From Selaginella moellendorffii (lineage: Eukaryota > Streptophyta > Lycopodiopsida > Selaginellales > Selaginellaceae), in assembly GCF_000143415.4 (NCBI RefSeq), contig NW_003314312.1, positions 255,159 to 319,158 on the forward strand: a DNA stretch of 64,000 nucleotides, read 5' to 3'. The notes below the pieces were generated by a model. The model saw only the letters and a program-made list of their open reading frames with translations, ran no database searches and was not told the origin of the DNA. Positions within the stretch are counted from its first letter, which is position 1. Each line of letters begins with the position of its first letter. This document shows, in pieces, positions 22,665-33,559 of this stretch. Both the position numbers and the translations under genes were made by a program.

Positions 22665-23470
22665 GTGCGTGGAAAACGTGCTCAAGATCGGTATTAGAAT
22701 AAATAGAGCTGGCATTTGCTAAGGAAATTAGACGTCCCATCTGAGTCGAGCCGCTTAACTTAGCATTCGCACCTATGGGTTTCATTAGTAGTGCTGCTTA
22801 TGCTGGCAGTAAGTATAGGAAGGAGCTAAGCACTATTTCATACTAAGCTTCACCTTTATCTTCATTTCATTTGGTTACACTGTTTTGGTGTGCTGGGGAA
22901 AAGTCTCCACTTTCTACCATCTATTCAGGTGCTATAGTGGATGCCATTCAGGTCCAGAGCGTTGAGGGCCTGCGGTCTTTCCATGGGACAAATAGCTGCA
23001 ATGGATGTTCTCCCATCGATCCGCCTCATAAACTTGGAGGAACTTGCTATCCAACTTTGTTGAGTTTTTGCTGACACTCTATTGTTCTAGCAGATCAATC
23101 TTCGCTAAAGATATCTGGATACGCTGGATGGAGCTCGGCGACCAATCCTTGGCTACATCTATATAAAGAATACTGCCGACGGCAAGACCACAACTTACGG
23201 ACCATTTGGCTATACAGAAACGGAAGAGTATTTTTGCTCAAAGGACGGCTTTTGGGCACTAGTACATATATGAGAGGCAATGGAGTCTGCTTCCAGGACC
23301 CATTACCATCACCACCACTTTCTCTTCCGTGCCTCCGGAGGACTTCGTGCGATCGGATTCAAAGGCTACGCGGCTGGAATGCGTCCGGCTCCAGTGACCA
23401 AGAAACTGGACAACAGAGTTCGCCAGTTCATGCGGCACAGGCAAAAACTAATCTTGCTCTTCCAGTGAAG
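22665..23470 (+). pseudogene. broken jacalin-lectin gene fused to an MSRA5-like tail
   Basis: The promoter-side sequence and signal-peptide exon of the lectin genes are present (around 22670-22820), but the initiator ATG is changed. The first jacalin exon (about 22890-23057) lacks roughly 74 bases that encode the YGG...GILSLT segment. The second jacalin exon (about 23100-23310) has substitutions and frame changes. Just after the proline codons the sequence switches to the last exon of an MSRA5-like gene (about 23330-23470), with frameshifts. The same exon-2 deletion occurs in the copy at 26030-26520. Confidence 0.75.
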
Positions 23471-23978
23471 GAGCTAGCTTTTCGCGATCGTCGCGAGACA
23501 ATGTCATTTCAAAGGCTGCTACAGGGTTTATTGAGAACAAGTATGGAATTCGTCAGTCTATCATTTTTAATCCCTTCAACATGGACTGGGAGATAATCTC
23601 GATCTCCCAGTGACAATGGTAGAGAAACGAATTCATTCTCCACGGAAGAGCAAATGTAAATTCTTTGCTTGTGTTTATCCAGATCAATTATATCTGCCAT
23701 ACAGTTTTAAATAAAATGTATATTTTTGCAGTACAGCATTGAAGAGTAAAAAGGAAGTCAGGGTTTCATTCATTACATGGTATACAAGAAGCATGAGACC
23801 CTTGGGACGTAAATAGAATATGAATAAATATGAAATAAGTTGCCCAGATGATTGTCTAACTGTTAAGTAAATAAGAGAATATTCCAAGAATATTTTAGTC
23901 AACCTTAATAACTACGGATCTTGTATCCATCTAGTGCGTGGAAAACGTGCTCAAGATCGAAGTTGAGCCAGGAACTCG

Positions 23979-23987
23979 AATAAATAG
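23979..23987 (+). promoter_or_regulatory. TATA-like box of the single-jacalin gene
   Basis: AATAAATAG about 51 bases before the ATG at 24038; the identical element stands at 27692-27700, 53 bases before the four-domain gene, and near 22712 before the broken copy. Confidence 0.45.
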
Positions 23988-24037
23988 AGCTGGCATTTGC
24001 AAAGGAACATCCCATTTGTGCAGCAAGTCGAGCGAGC

Positions 24038-24935
24038 ATGTGCACCTTATGGGTTTCCTTCATAGTGCTGCTTATGCTGACAGTGAGTATAGGAAGCAGC
24101 ATTGACATACTAAGCTTCAACTTTTATTTTCTTGAGATTCAATTCTTTGGTTGCACTGTTTTATAGGTGTGGTGTGCTGGGGAAAAGTCTCCACTCTATG
24201 GTGGGACTAGATGGGCAGAAAAGTTTGATGATGGTCCATCTTCAGGCATTCTGAGCCTTACCATCTATTCAGCTGCTGTAGTGGATGCCATTCAGGTGCA
24301 GACCGTTGAGGGCCTGCGGCCTTTCCATGGGACAAATACCTGCAAGGGATGTTCTCCCATCCATCCGCCTCATAAACTTGGGGGAACTCGCTATAAGGTA
24401 CACACAACTTCGTTGATTTTTTGCTAATGTCACTCTATTGTTGAAACAGATCAATCTTCGCTACCCAGATGAGTATATATACAAGATCTCTGGATACGCT
24501 GGATGGAGCTCGGTGAGCAAAACTTGGGGTCTCAGCCAATTTTACATCTACATAAAGAATAGTGTCCACGGCAAGACTACAACTTATGGACCATTTGGCT
24601 ATACAGCAGCACGAGAGAATTTTAGCTCAAAGGAGGGCAAGATTGTGGGCTTTTGGGGCTACGCCTCTACTACTACATATATGAGAGGCATTGGCGTCTA
24701 CATCCAGGACCCATTACCACCACCATCTCCTCCGCCACCATCACCACCACCATCTCCTCCGCCACCATCACCACCGCCTCCATCAGCAAGCTGCATTCCC
24801 TATGAGCTAAATTGTGTTTGTTGCTACGAGACTCCGTCAGCCAAGTGTTGCCCAGAAGATTACAAATGCGAGAGTTACAAAGGTGAATGGAAATATCTCT
24901 CGAAATGCGTGCAAAAATACTCCTTTGATGCCTGA
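24038..24935 (+). CDS. secreted single-domain jacalin lectin with Pro-rich linker and Cys-rich tail
   Basis: Three exons, all phase 0: 24038-24082 (signal peptide MCTLWVSFIVLLMLT), 24167-24397 and 24450-24935, giving 253 residues. The jacalin-type mannose-binding domain covers about residues 20-175: KSPLYGGTRWAEKFDDGP, a DAIQV strand, an unusual insert with two cysteines (NTCKGCSPIHPPHKLGG), YIYKISGYAGW and IVGFWGYAS. A proline-rich linker of Pro-Ser-Pro repeats (24706-24780) leads to a tail with eight cysteines, C-x6-C-x-CC-x7-CC-x5-C-x11-C. Jacalin lectins bind mannose or galactose glycans; secreted forms often act in defence. The tail is not a domain I can name. The neighbouring gene copies share this layout. 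Expected location: apoplast or cell wall. Confidence 0.85.
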
Positions 24936-25109
24936 AATTATCAGCTGATTTAAAATGATATAAATTTAATAGAAAAACACTATTAAAACACATGTAAGTA
25001 TGTTTGATCCAATTAAGCGTTTCGCTTCCATTTTGAGCGAGGCGCTTGAGGCAACGGCTACCTGTCGCGCTGGAGCAGGTAAGCACGTCAATCGAATTCC
25101 ACCAGGCAC

Positions 25110-25960
25110 GCAGATAGTGGCAATCTTTCGGATATTCTATCGCCACGTGGACATCGTTGGCTGCTGCTGATCGCTCTCTCGGCGCTGGCCCTGCGCCCCG
25201 GTAGCTCGATCCGTGTGGACGATCCTCCGGCGATGGATCCCAAGATTGCAGTGTTCGCGGTGGGGAGCTCCTGGAGTGGCGAGGCGGCGTTTGGATGCAT
25301 GAGGACGAGAGTAGGGTATTGCGGCGGGAGCAAGCAGAGCCCCGAGTATCGAAATATCGGCGATCACGCGGAATCCGTGGAGGTATGCCTTGCGCTTTTT
25401 CCTTCCCGATGGATCGATTGACCTAGGGGCAATGTAGGCTGCTGCTGATCGAAATCTTTGTCCAGATCGGCTCTCGTGCGCTACGAGCAGCTGCTAGACG
25501 CGTTCCGACGCAAGTTTTTGGACAAGGACCTGATGTGGGCGAGCAATACAGGTATGTCATCTGTGAAGTTTGCCCTTTTCCTTCGTGATGTCATTCTTTT
25601 TTCACTCTCCATCATTTTTACGGCGACAGTGAGCAAAGAAAGAGAGCAAGCAAAGAGACCATACACAATGGTTGCTACAGAGATCGAGCCTCTCGAAACG
25701 TTCTATCCCGCGGAGCTAGAACACCAGGTACTAGAAGCTGGAATCATCTCTTGGGACGATCTTTGCTCCATTTGTTGACGACCACTTCTCTTGCAGCTCT
25801 TTGGCGAGCTCGCGGAAGAGGACTTTGTGCGATCGAGTGCCGCGGCGCGATTCAATGGCTACGCGGCTGGAATGTGTCCGGCTCCAGTGATCAAGGAACT
25901 GGATAGCAAAGTTAGCCAGTTCATGCAGCACAGGCAAAAACTAAGCTTGCTCTTCCAGTG
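25110..25960 (+). pseudogene. broken MSRA5-like gene
   Basis: Compared with the intact gene at 34465-35384, this copy has lost the start codon and the beginning of the signal peptide (a deletion near 25150), four codons after FGC (IPGV region), 11 and 16 bases within exon 2, and most of the exon that begins [12 protein letters not shown]. The last exon still reads [19 protein letters not shown] through to a stop at 25959-25961. It follows the single-domain lectin gene just as other MSRA5-like copies follow lectin copies. Confidence 0.8.
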
Positions 25961-26029
25961 AAGGAGCTAGCTTTTCGCGATTGTCGCTGTGGGAGACAAT
26001 CTCGATCTCCCAGTGACAATGGCGGACAT

Positions 26030-26520
26030 ATCTGCCGTACACTGTTTTGGTGTGCTGGGGAAAAGTCTCCACTTTCTACCATCTATTCAGGTGCTATAGT
26101 GGATGCCATTCAGGTCCAGAGCGTTGAGGGCCTGCGGTCTTTCCACGGGACAAATAGCTGCAATGGATGTTCTCCCATCGATCCGCCTCATAAACTTGGA
26201 GGAACTTGCTATCCAACTTTGTTGAGTTTTTGCTGATGTCACTCTATTGTTCCAGCAGATCAATCTTCGCTAAAGATATCTGGATACGCTGGATGGAGCT
26301 CGGCGACCAATCTTTGGCTACATCTATATAAAGAATACTGTCCACGGCAAGACCACAACTTACGGACCATTTGGCTATACAGCAACGGAAGAGGCGACTG
26401 CAGCGGGATTCAATGGCTACGCGGCTGGAATGTGTCCGGCTCCAGTGACCAAGAAACTGGACAACAAAGTTCGCCAGTTCATGCGGCACAGGCAAAAACT
26501 AATCTTGCTCTTCCAGTGAA
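26030..26520 (+). pseudogene. second chimeric lectin/MSRA5 pseudogene
   Basis: The stretch starts at a junction where the 3' flank of the MSRA5-like copy meets the end of a lectin intron (around 26030-26045). It then repeats the shortened jacalin exon with the same deletion as the copy at 22890, continues into jacalin exon 2, and switches near 26395 to the MSRA5 last exon (to about 26520). The following 26520-26780 is nearly the same as 23465-23730. No continuous frame remains. Confidence 0.75.
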
Positions 26521-26854
26521 GCAGCTGGCTTTTCGCGATCGTCGCGAGACAATGTCATTCCAAAGGCTGCTACAGGGTTTATTGAGAACAAGTATGGAAT
26601 TCGTCAGCCTATCATTTTTAATCCCTTCAACATGGACTGGGAGATAATCTCGATCTCCCAGTGACAATGGTAGAGAAACGAATTCATTCTCCACGGAAGA
26701 AGAAGAGAGAGCAAATGTAAATTCTTTGCTTGTGTTTATCCAGATCAATTATATCTGCCATACAATTCTAAATAAAATGTACAACAAGCAAAGGACTGAA
26801 GAGTAAAAAGGAAGTCACGGTTTCATTCATTCATATACCGTTTAGATGGTATAC

Positions 26855-26911
26855 AAGAAGCATGAGACCAAGGAATGAATGAGACTTAAATCCCTCGGTC
26901 TCATGCTTCTT
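26855..26911. repeat. perfect 15-base inverted repeat (hairpin)
   Basis: AAGAAGCATGAGACC at 26855-26869 is repeated as its reverse complement at 26897-26911, with a 27-base loop. It marks the start of the tandem repeat block upstream of the four-domain lectin gene. Confidence 0.8.
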
Positions 26912-26914
26912 GGG

Positions 26915-27640
26915 CGTGACACATGACCACGTAAATAGAATATGAATAAATATGAAATAAGTTGCCCAGATGATTGTCTAACTGTTTTGTAAATAAGAGA
27001 ATATTTCCAGAATCTTTTAGTCAACCATAGCTCCCATCTGTTGACTTGGCTCCCCATATATGCGGATTTGTATCCATCCAGTGCGTGGAAAACTCTGTCT
27101 CGTGCTTCTTGGGGGGTGGTACATGACCACGTAAATAGAATATGAATAAATATGAAATAAGTAGATGATTGTCCAACAAATAAGAGAATATTCCACAATA
27201 TTTTAGTCAACCTTAATAACTTAATCTGTTGACTTGGCTCCCCATATATGCGGATTTGTATCCATCTAGTGCGTGGAAAACTCTGTCTCGTGCTTCTTGG
27301 GGGGTGGTACATGACCACGTAAATAGAATATGAATAAATATGAAATAAGTAGATGATTGTCCAACAAATAAGAGAATATTCCACAATATTTTAGTCAACC
27401 TTAATAACTTAATCTGTTGACTTGGCTCCCCATATATGCGGATCTTGTATCCATCTAGTGCGTGGAAAACTCTGTCTCATGCTTCTTGGGGGGTGGTCCA
27501 TGACCACGTAAATAGAATATGAATAAATATGAAATAAGTAGATGATTGTCTAAGAAATAAGAGAATATTCCACAATATTTTAGTCAACCTTAATAAGTTA
27601 ATCTGTTGACTTGGCTCTCCATATATGCGGATCTTGTATC
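26915..27640 (+). repeat. tandem repeats of about 188 bases upstream of the four-domain lectin gene
   Basis: The landmark TTGACTTGGCTC (or a one-base variant) occurs at 27041, 27229, 27417 and 27606, so the period is 188-189 bases over about four copies. Each unit also holds a CCACGTAAATAG block, a GTGCGTGGAAAAC block and a TTTTAGTCAACC block. One diverged unit precedes the single-domain lectin gene (about 23870-23950), so the array is an expansion of lectin promoter sequence. Confidence 0.85.
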
Positions 27641-27691
27641 CATCTGGTGCGTGCAAAACGTGTTCAAGATCGAAGTTGAGCCCGGGAGTAG

Positions 27692-27700
27692 AATAAATAG
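27692..27700 (+). promoter_or_regulatory. TATA-like box of the four-jacalin gene
   Basis: AATAAATAG, 53 bases before the ATG at 27753 and just downstream of the 188-base repeat array; conserved in the sister gene. Confidence 0.45.
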
Positions 27701-27752
27701 AGCTGGCACTTGCAAAGGAAAACATCCAATTTGTGCAGCAAGTCGAGCGAGC

Positions 27753-30420
27753 ATGTACACCTTATGGGTTTCCTTCATAGTGCTGCTTATGCTGACAGTG
27801 AGTATAGGAAGGAGCACTGACATACTAAGCTTCAACTTTTATTTTCTTGAGCTTCATTTTGGTTGCCCTGTTTTGTAGGTGTGGTGTGCTGGGGAAAAGT
27901 CTCCACTTTATGGTGGGACTAGATCGGCAGAAAAGTTTGATGATGGTCCATCTTCAGGCATTCTGAGTCTGACCATCTATTCAGGTAATGTAGTGGATGC
28001 CATTCAGGTGCAGACCGTTGAGGGCCTGCGGCCTTTCCACGGGAGAAATACCTGCAAGGGATGTTCTCCCATCAATCCACCTCATAAACTTGGAGGACCT
28101 CGCTATCAGGTACACACAACTTCGTTGAGTTTATGTTAATGTCACCCTATTGTTCAAATAGATCAATCTTCGCTACCCAGATGAGTATATATACAAGATA
28201 TCTGGACACTCTGGATGGTACGGTCTCAGCCAATTTTACATCTACACAAGGAAAGGTGTCCACGGCAATACCACAACTTATGGACCATTTGGCAAAATAG
28301 CAGGGGAAAAGAAATTTTCCTCAAAGGAGGGCAAGATTGTGGGCTTTTGGGGCTACGCCTCTACTAGTACATCTATGAGAGGCATTGGAGTCTATTTCCA
28401 GGACCCACCACCAGTAAGTATACCAAAGAGAACTATGTTTTATTTTGAGGTTCATTTCATTTGGTTGCTAACTGTTGCAGGCCACGAAATCTCCACTCTA
28501 TGGTGGGAATAGATCGGCAGAAAAGTTTGATGATGGTCCATCTTCAGGCATTCTCAGTCTTACCATCTATTCAGGTGCTATAGTGGATGCCATTCAGGTC
28601 CGGACCGTTGAGGGCCTTCGGCCTTTCCACGGGACAAATAGCTGCAAGGGATGTTCTCCCATCAATCCGCCTCATAAACTTGGAGGAACTCGCTATCAGG
28701 TACACACAACTTCGTTGAGTTTTTGCTAATGTCACTCTATTGTTCGAACAGATCAATTTTCGCTACCCATATGAGTATATATACAAGATATCTGGATCTG
28801 CTGGATGTTACGGTGGATGGGACGGTCTCAGCCAATTTTACATCTACACAAGGAACAGTGTCCATGGCAATACCACAACTTATGGACCATTTGGCAATAG
28901 AGCAGGAGGGAAAGAGAATTTTCGCTCAAAGGAGGGCAAGATTGTGGGCTTTTGGGGCTATGCCTCTACTAGTACATATATGAGAGGCATTGGAGTCTAC
29001 TTCCAGGACCCACCACCACCAGTAAGTCTACCAAAGAGAGTTATATTTTCATTATTTTGAGGTTCATTTCATTTGGTTGCTGACTGTTGCAGGCCACGAA
29101 ATCTCCACTCTATGGTGGGACTAGATCGGCAGAAAAGTTTGATGATGGTCCATCTTCAGGCATTCTGAGTCTTACCATCTATTCAGCTGCTGTAGTGGAT
29201 GCCATTCAGGTCCAGACCGTTGAGGGCCTGCGGCCTTTCCACGGGACAAAAAGCTGCAGGGGATGTTCTCCCATCAATCCGCCTCACAAACTTGGAGGAA
29301 CTCGCTATCAGGTACACACAACTTCGTTGAGTTTTTGCTAATGTCACTCTATTGTTCGAACAGATCAATCTTCGCTACCCATATGAGTATATATACAAGA
29401 TATCCGGATATGCTGGATGGAGCTCGGTGGCCAAAGTTTGGGGTCTCAGCCAATTTTACATCTATACAAGGAATAGTATCCACGGCAATACCACAACTTA
29501 TGGACCATTTGGCAATAGAGCAGGAGGGAAAGAGAATTTTTACTCAAAGGAGGGCAAGATTGTGGGCTTTTGGGGCTACGCCTCTACTAGTACAGATGTG
29601 AGAGGCATTGGAGTCTACATCCAAAACCCACCACCAGTAAGTATACCAAAGAGTTTCATTATTCTCTCTAGGTTCATTTCATTTGGTTGCTGACTGTTGC
29701 AGGCCACGAAATCTCCACTCTATGGTGGGAGGGAATGGGCAATGGAGTTTGATGATGGTCCATCTTCAGGCATTCTGAGTCTTACAATTTATTCAGGTGC
29801 TGTAGTGGATGCCATTCAGGTGCAGACCGTTGAGGGCCTGCGGCCTTTCCATGGGACAAATACCTGCAAGGGATGTTCTCCCATCCATCCGCCTCATAAA
29901 CTTGGGGGAACTCGCTATAAGGTACACACAACTTCGTTGACTTTTTGCTAATGTCACTCTATTGTTCGAACAGATCAATCTTCGCTACCCAGATGAGTAC
30001 ATATACAAGATATCTGGATACGCTGGATGGAGCTCGTTGAGCAATATTTGGGGTCTCAGCCAATTTTACATCTACATAAAGAATAGTGTCCACGGCAAGA
30101 TCACAACTTACGGACCATTTGGCTATACACCAGGGAAAGAGAATTTTCGCTCAAAGGAGGGCAAGATTGTGGGCTTTTGGGGCTACGCCTCTGCTAGTAC
30201 ATATATGAGAGGCATTGGAGTCTACATCCAAGACCCATTACCATCACCACGGCCACCGTCACCTCCACCAACAACCTGCATTCCCTATCAGCAAGCTTGT
30301 GTTTGTTGTAACGAGACTCCATCAGCCAAGTGTTGCCCAGAAGGATACGAATGCCAGACCTTCAAGGGTGAATGGAAATATCTCTCGAACTGCCAGCCAA
30401 AATACGCTCTCTCCCTTTGA
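27753..30420 (+). CDS. secreted four-domain jacalin lectin with Cys-rich tail
   Basis: Nine exons, all joined in phase 0: 27753-27797, 27879-28109, 28162-28413, 28481-28699, 28752-29021, 29093-29311, 29364-29636, 29703-29921 and 29974-30420, giving 724 residues. Exon 1 is a signal peptide. Four jacalin domains follow, each encoded by a pair of exons (about 73-77 plus 84-91 codons) and each with the same start KSPLYGG, the two-cysteine insert CKGCSPI(N/H)PPHKLGG and the end IVGFWGYAS. Short Pro-rich joints (DPPP) separate the domains; three domains start ATKSPLYGG. The last exon adds a proline-rich linker and the eight-cysteine tail, CIPYQQACVCC...CCPEGYEC, as in the single-domain gene. Repeated jacalin domains usually raise avidity for glycans. 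The repeat-rich promoter is discussed separately. Confidence 0.87.
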
Positions 30421-30424
30421 TTTC

Positions 30425-31845
30425 TGGAATTAAGAGTTTCAATTCGATAATAAAGGAAATCACCTATGATAAACTGTTTATAAGGGTTTCGCTTCTAGTC
30501 CACTTTTGAGAATGCGCAACTATGAGCAACGAGGCGGACATAGTAGATTTCCGAGAACGAAAGCGGTCCAAGCATCACGATCAAATGGTGCCTCTGGATC
30601 ATGGCTTCAGAAGCCATGACGAGCTCCTCGCCGCTGTAGCAATCGAATTCCACCAGGCACGCGCATAGTCTTTAAGCTCGGCAATCTATAGTTTCTCAGG
30701 TGGAGGATCCGTGTTTCTTGCTGCTTGCGAGTGTTTCGGGAAGCTTAGCTTGAAAATCGAGAGGAGGTGGGAGAAGCTGACGTGTCGGATATTCTATCGC
30801 CACGTGGACATACCTTTGATCAAATTCTAAAAGCGCAGCGATGTCTCCATGGCTGCTGCTGATCGCTCTCTCGGCGCTGGCGCTGCGCCCCGGCAGCTCG
30901 ATCCGTGTGGACGATCCTCCGGCGATGGATCCCAAGATTGCAGTGTTCGCAGTGGGGAGCTTCTGGAGTGGCGAGGCGGCGTTTGGATGCATCCCCGGAG
31001 TGGCGAGGAGGAGAGTAGGGTCTTGCGGCGGGAGCAAGCAGAGCCCCGAGTATCGAAATATCGGCGATCACGCGGAATCCGGGAGGTATGCCTTGCGCTT
31101 TTTCCTTCCCGATGGATCGAGGCAATGTAGGCTGCTGCTGATCGAAATCTTTGTCCAGATCGGCTCTCGTGCGCTACGAGCAGCTGCTAGACGCGTTCCG
31201 ACGCAAGTTTTTGGACAAGGACCTGATGTGGGCGAGCAATACAGGTATGTCATCTGTGAAGTTTGCCCTTTTCCTTCGTGATTCTTTCGATCTCGTTCTT
31301 TTTTCACTCGCCAGGTCCATCATTTTTACACAGAACGAGGACGAGGCTTTTCTGGCAACAGTGAGCAAAGAAAGAGAGCAAGCAAAGCGACCATACACGA
31401 TGGTTGCTACAGAGATCGAGCCTCTCGAAACGTTCTATCCCGCGGAGCTAGAACACCAGGTACTTGAAGCTGGAATCATCTCTAGGGACGAGCTTTGCTC
31501 CATTTGTTCTTGCAGAAGTTTGAGCTGCGAAGACGACCACTTCTCTTACAGCTCTTTGGTGAGCTCGCGGAAGAGGACTTCGTGCGATCGAGCGCCGCGG
31601 CGCGATTCAATGGAATGTGTCCGGCTCCAGTGACCAAGGAACTGGATAGCAAAGTTAGCCAGTTCATGCGGCACAGGCAAAACCTAAGCTTGCTCTTCTA
31701 GTGAAGGAGCTAGCTTTTCGCGATTGTTGCTGTGGGAGATAATCTCGTGACAATGGCGGACAGACAATGATTCATTCTATGCTCGTGTTTATCCAGATTA
31801 ACTATATCTGCCGTACAGTTTTAACTAAAATGTAGTAACCACATT
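30425..31845. repeat. left arm of an inverted duplication (partner 34347-35900)
   Basis: From the lectin 3' UTR through the MSRA5-like copy to its 3' flank, this segment is matched in reverse orientation by 34347-35900. Examples are the 5' flank with CCACGTGGACATACCTTTG and the 3' flank with CTGCCGTACAGTTTTAAC. The spacer between the arms is about 2.5 kb of AT-rich repeats. Confidence 0.75.
30841..31701 (+). pseudogene. frameshifted MSRA5-like gene
   Basis: This copy keeps its start ([20 protein letters not shown]) and much of exon 1, but relative to the intact gene at 34465-35384 it has one base missing at the end of exon 1, 11 and 16 bases missing in exon 2 (the WAAHDPTQ region), and a 12-base in-frame loss of YAAG in the last exon. 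The net effect after splicing is a frameshift that removes the [13 protein letters not shown] block. An unspliced reading runs through the introns by chance. Likely a pseudogene. Confidence 0.75.
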
Positions 31846-32039
31846 TTTGTTATGGACCATGGCCTAAAATGACTACCTTAAACAAAAACCTCAAAACTCA
31901 GATTTAAGGTAAACACCCCTGCAGTATTTGCACAACCCCTCAATCTTTGAGATTGCTACTTGGCAAGGAGATGATGTGGCAAGGAGTTCAGCTAGCAGGG
32001 GTTATTAAAAAAGAGGGTTTTCGAGGTCAAGGACCATAG

Positions 32040-32360
32040 TAACCCCTCCCTTTACACTAGATATATAGGCTATCCCTCTTCCTCAAATAACATCATGCAA
32101 TCTTTGTGAATCTGACCCTCCTTGCCACAAGTAAAGCATATTTGTTGGTATGTTTGCCTACCTTCACCCTCATCCTCACAGCTGTGTTTATATAATCCAT
32201 CCCTTTAGCAATACTTATCACTACTGCTATGGGATTTCTTTTTAGACTAGCTTCTATTTTGGTTATAACTCTCCCTTTTGTTGGCCCCATAAATGTGTTC
32301 CTCACCCTTTAAGCAGGCAAAAGAAATTGACGATAGAAAGCTTGTTTAGACAATCTCTTA
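32040..32360 (-). mobile_element. retrotransposon gag zinc-knuckle remnant
   Basis: On the minus strand near 32095-32150 one frame reads ICFTCGKEGQIHKDC, a CCHC zinc knuckle in which the His position is Gln. The surrounding frames are closed by stops. This is the kind of remnant left by a copia- or gypsy-type gag. No LTRs, protease or polymerase motifs were found around it. Confidence 0.4.
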
Positions 32361-32699
32361 GCTTTATCTATATCAATGGTAGACATGGTGTAAAGTTGTT
32401 TAGTATAATTATAGGGCTGTTAAGGACATTTAACTCCATGTATCTCAATATTTGGTATATTTTTTTATGGGTTCTTTTTCCTTTATATTTAAACTTTAAT
32501 AAACCATCTCTCAAGTTGTTCTTTTGATTGCTTACAAAGATTTTTAATGATGAATAGTCCATGAGCTAGCACCACTACCTCATTTGAGGTTATATTCTGG
32601 TTTCTAGCACAGACTTCTCAAGCTAATTATTTATCTTCCTCTTGATGAAGTTGCAAATTATTTGAAAGAATTTTTCAAGCCTAAAAGGCTTTTAATGTG

Positions 32700-33240
32700 A
32701 TGCTCATAAATCTTTTGAGATTGTGAGCTAAGATGGGCTAGCATGATAAACTCATGGCTAATAAGCTTATGATATGTTTATAGATCTTTTGAGATTATAA
32801 GCTAAGAATTGTGTAAATTGGGTTAGTATGATAAATTCATAACTAAAAAGCTTGTGATATTATACTCATAGATCTTTTGATATTGTGAGCTAAAAATTGT
32901 GTAAGTTGGCTAGCATAATAAATTCATGACTAAAAAGTTTGTGATGCAATGCTCATAAATCTTTTAAAATTATGAGTTGAGAATTGTGTAAGTTGGGCTA
33001 GTATAATAAAAATCATGGTTAAAGAACTTGTGATGTGGCACTCATAGATCTTTTAGGATTATAAATTTAGAATTGAGAGAGTTAGATTGGCATAACAAAA
33101 TTATGGCTAGAAAACTTGATGTTCACAAATCTTTTAAGATTATGAGCTGAAAATTGAAAGTGTTGGGCTGGCATGACAAAGTCATGCCCAAAAAACTTGA
33201 TGTTCACAAATTTTTGGAGATTATGAATTGTGATATGTGA
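32700..33240. repeat. degenerate tandem repeat of about 85 bases
   Basis: A block containing CATAGATCTTTTGAGATT and GTGAGCTAAGAATTGTG recurs at about 32704, 32780, 32866, 32953, 33043, 33122 and 33205, each time followed by a GGCTAGCATGATAAA-like block. Roughly seven diverged copies; no coding potential. Confidence 0.75.
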
Positions 33241-33559
33241 GTTGATTTGTGTAAACAACCAAAGAGAATAATTTAAGATATGATCCATTGAAGTTGGATT
33301 TGAATATGGCTAAGTGACCTTTTAGAAAGTCTAAACTTCAGAAGTTTACATTTGGTATTAGAATGATTTCAAATTCATGGTTGGTTAAGGAAATCACACC
33401 AAATGATCTATCGGGGTTTAAATATAAAGGAACAATGCACCCTTTTTTTCTAATTAATTAAGGGTTTTGAGATATTTAGGGTTAAGTGTCATTGGTTTGA
33501 ATAGTACTATACTACCTCTTGGGAAATCTAAAATTCAAGAGCTTACAATTTAGTCTTGA

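Noticed and set aside
22870-23600. Possible functional truncated lectin in the first chimera
   Set aside because: The start codon is mutated, core jacalin strands are deleted and later exons are out of frame.
31151-31633. Continuous 160-codon frame containing MSRA5 pieces
   Set aside because: It runs through two introns that are conserved and spliced in the intact homologue; the openness is a by-product of frameshifting deletions.
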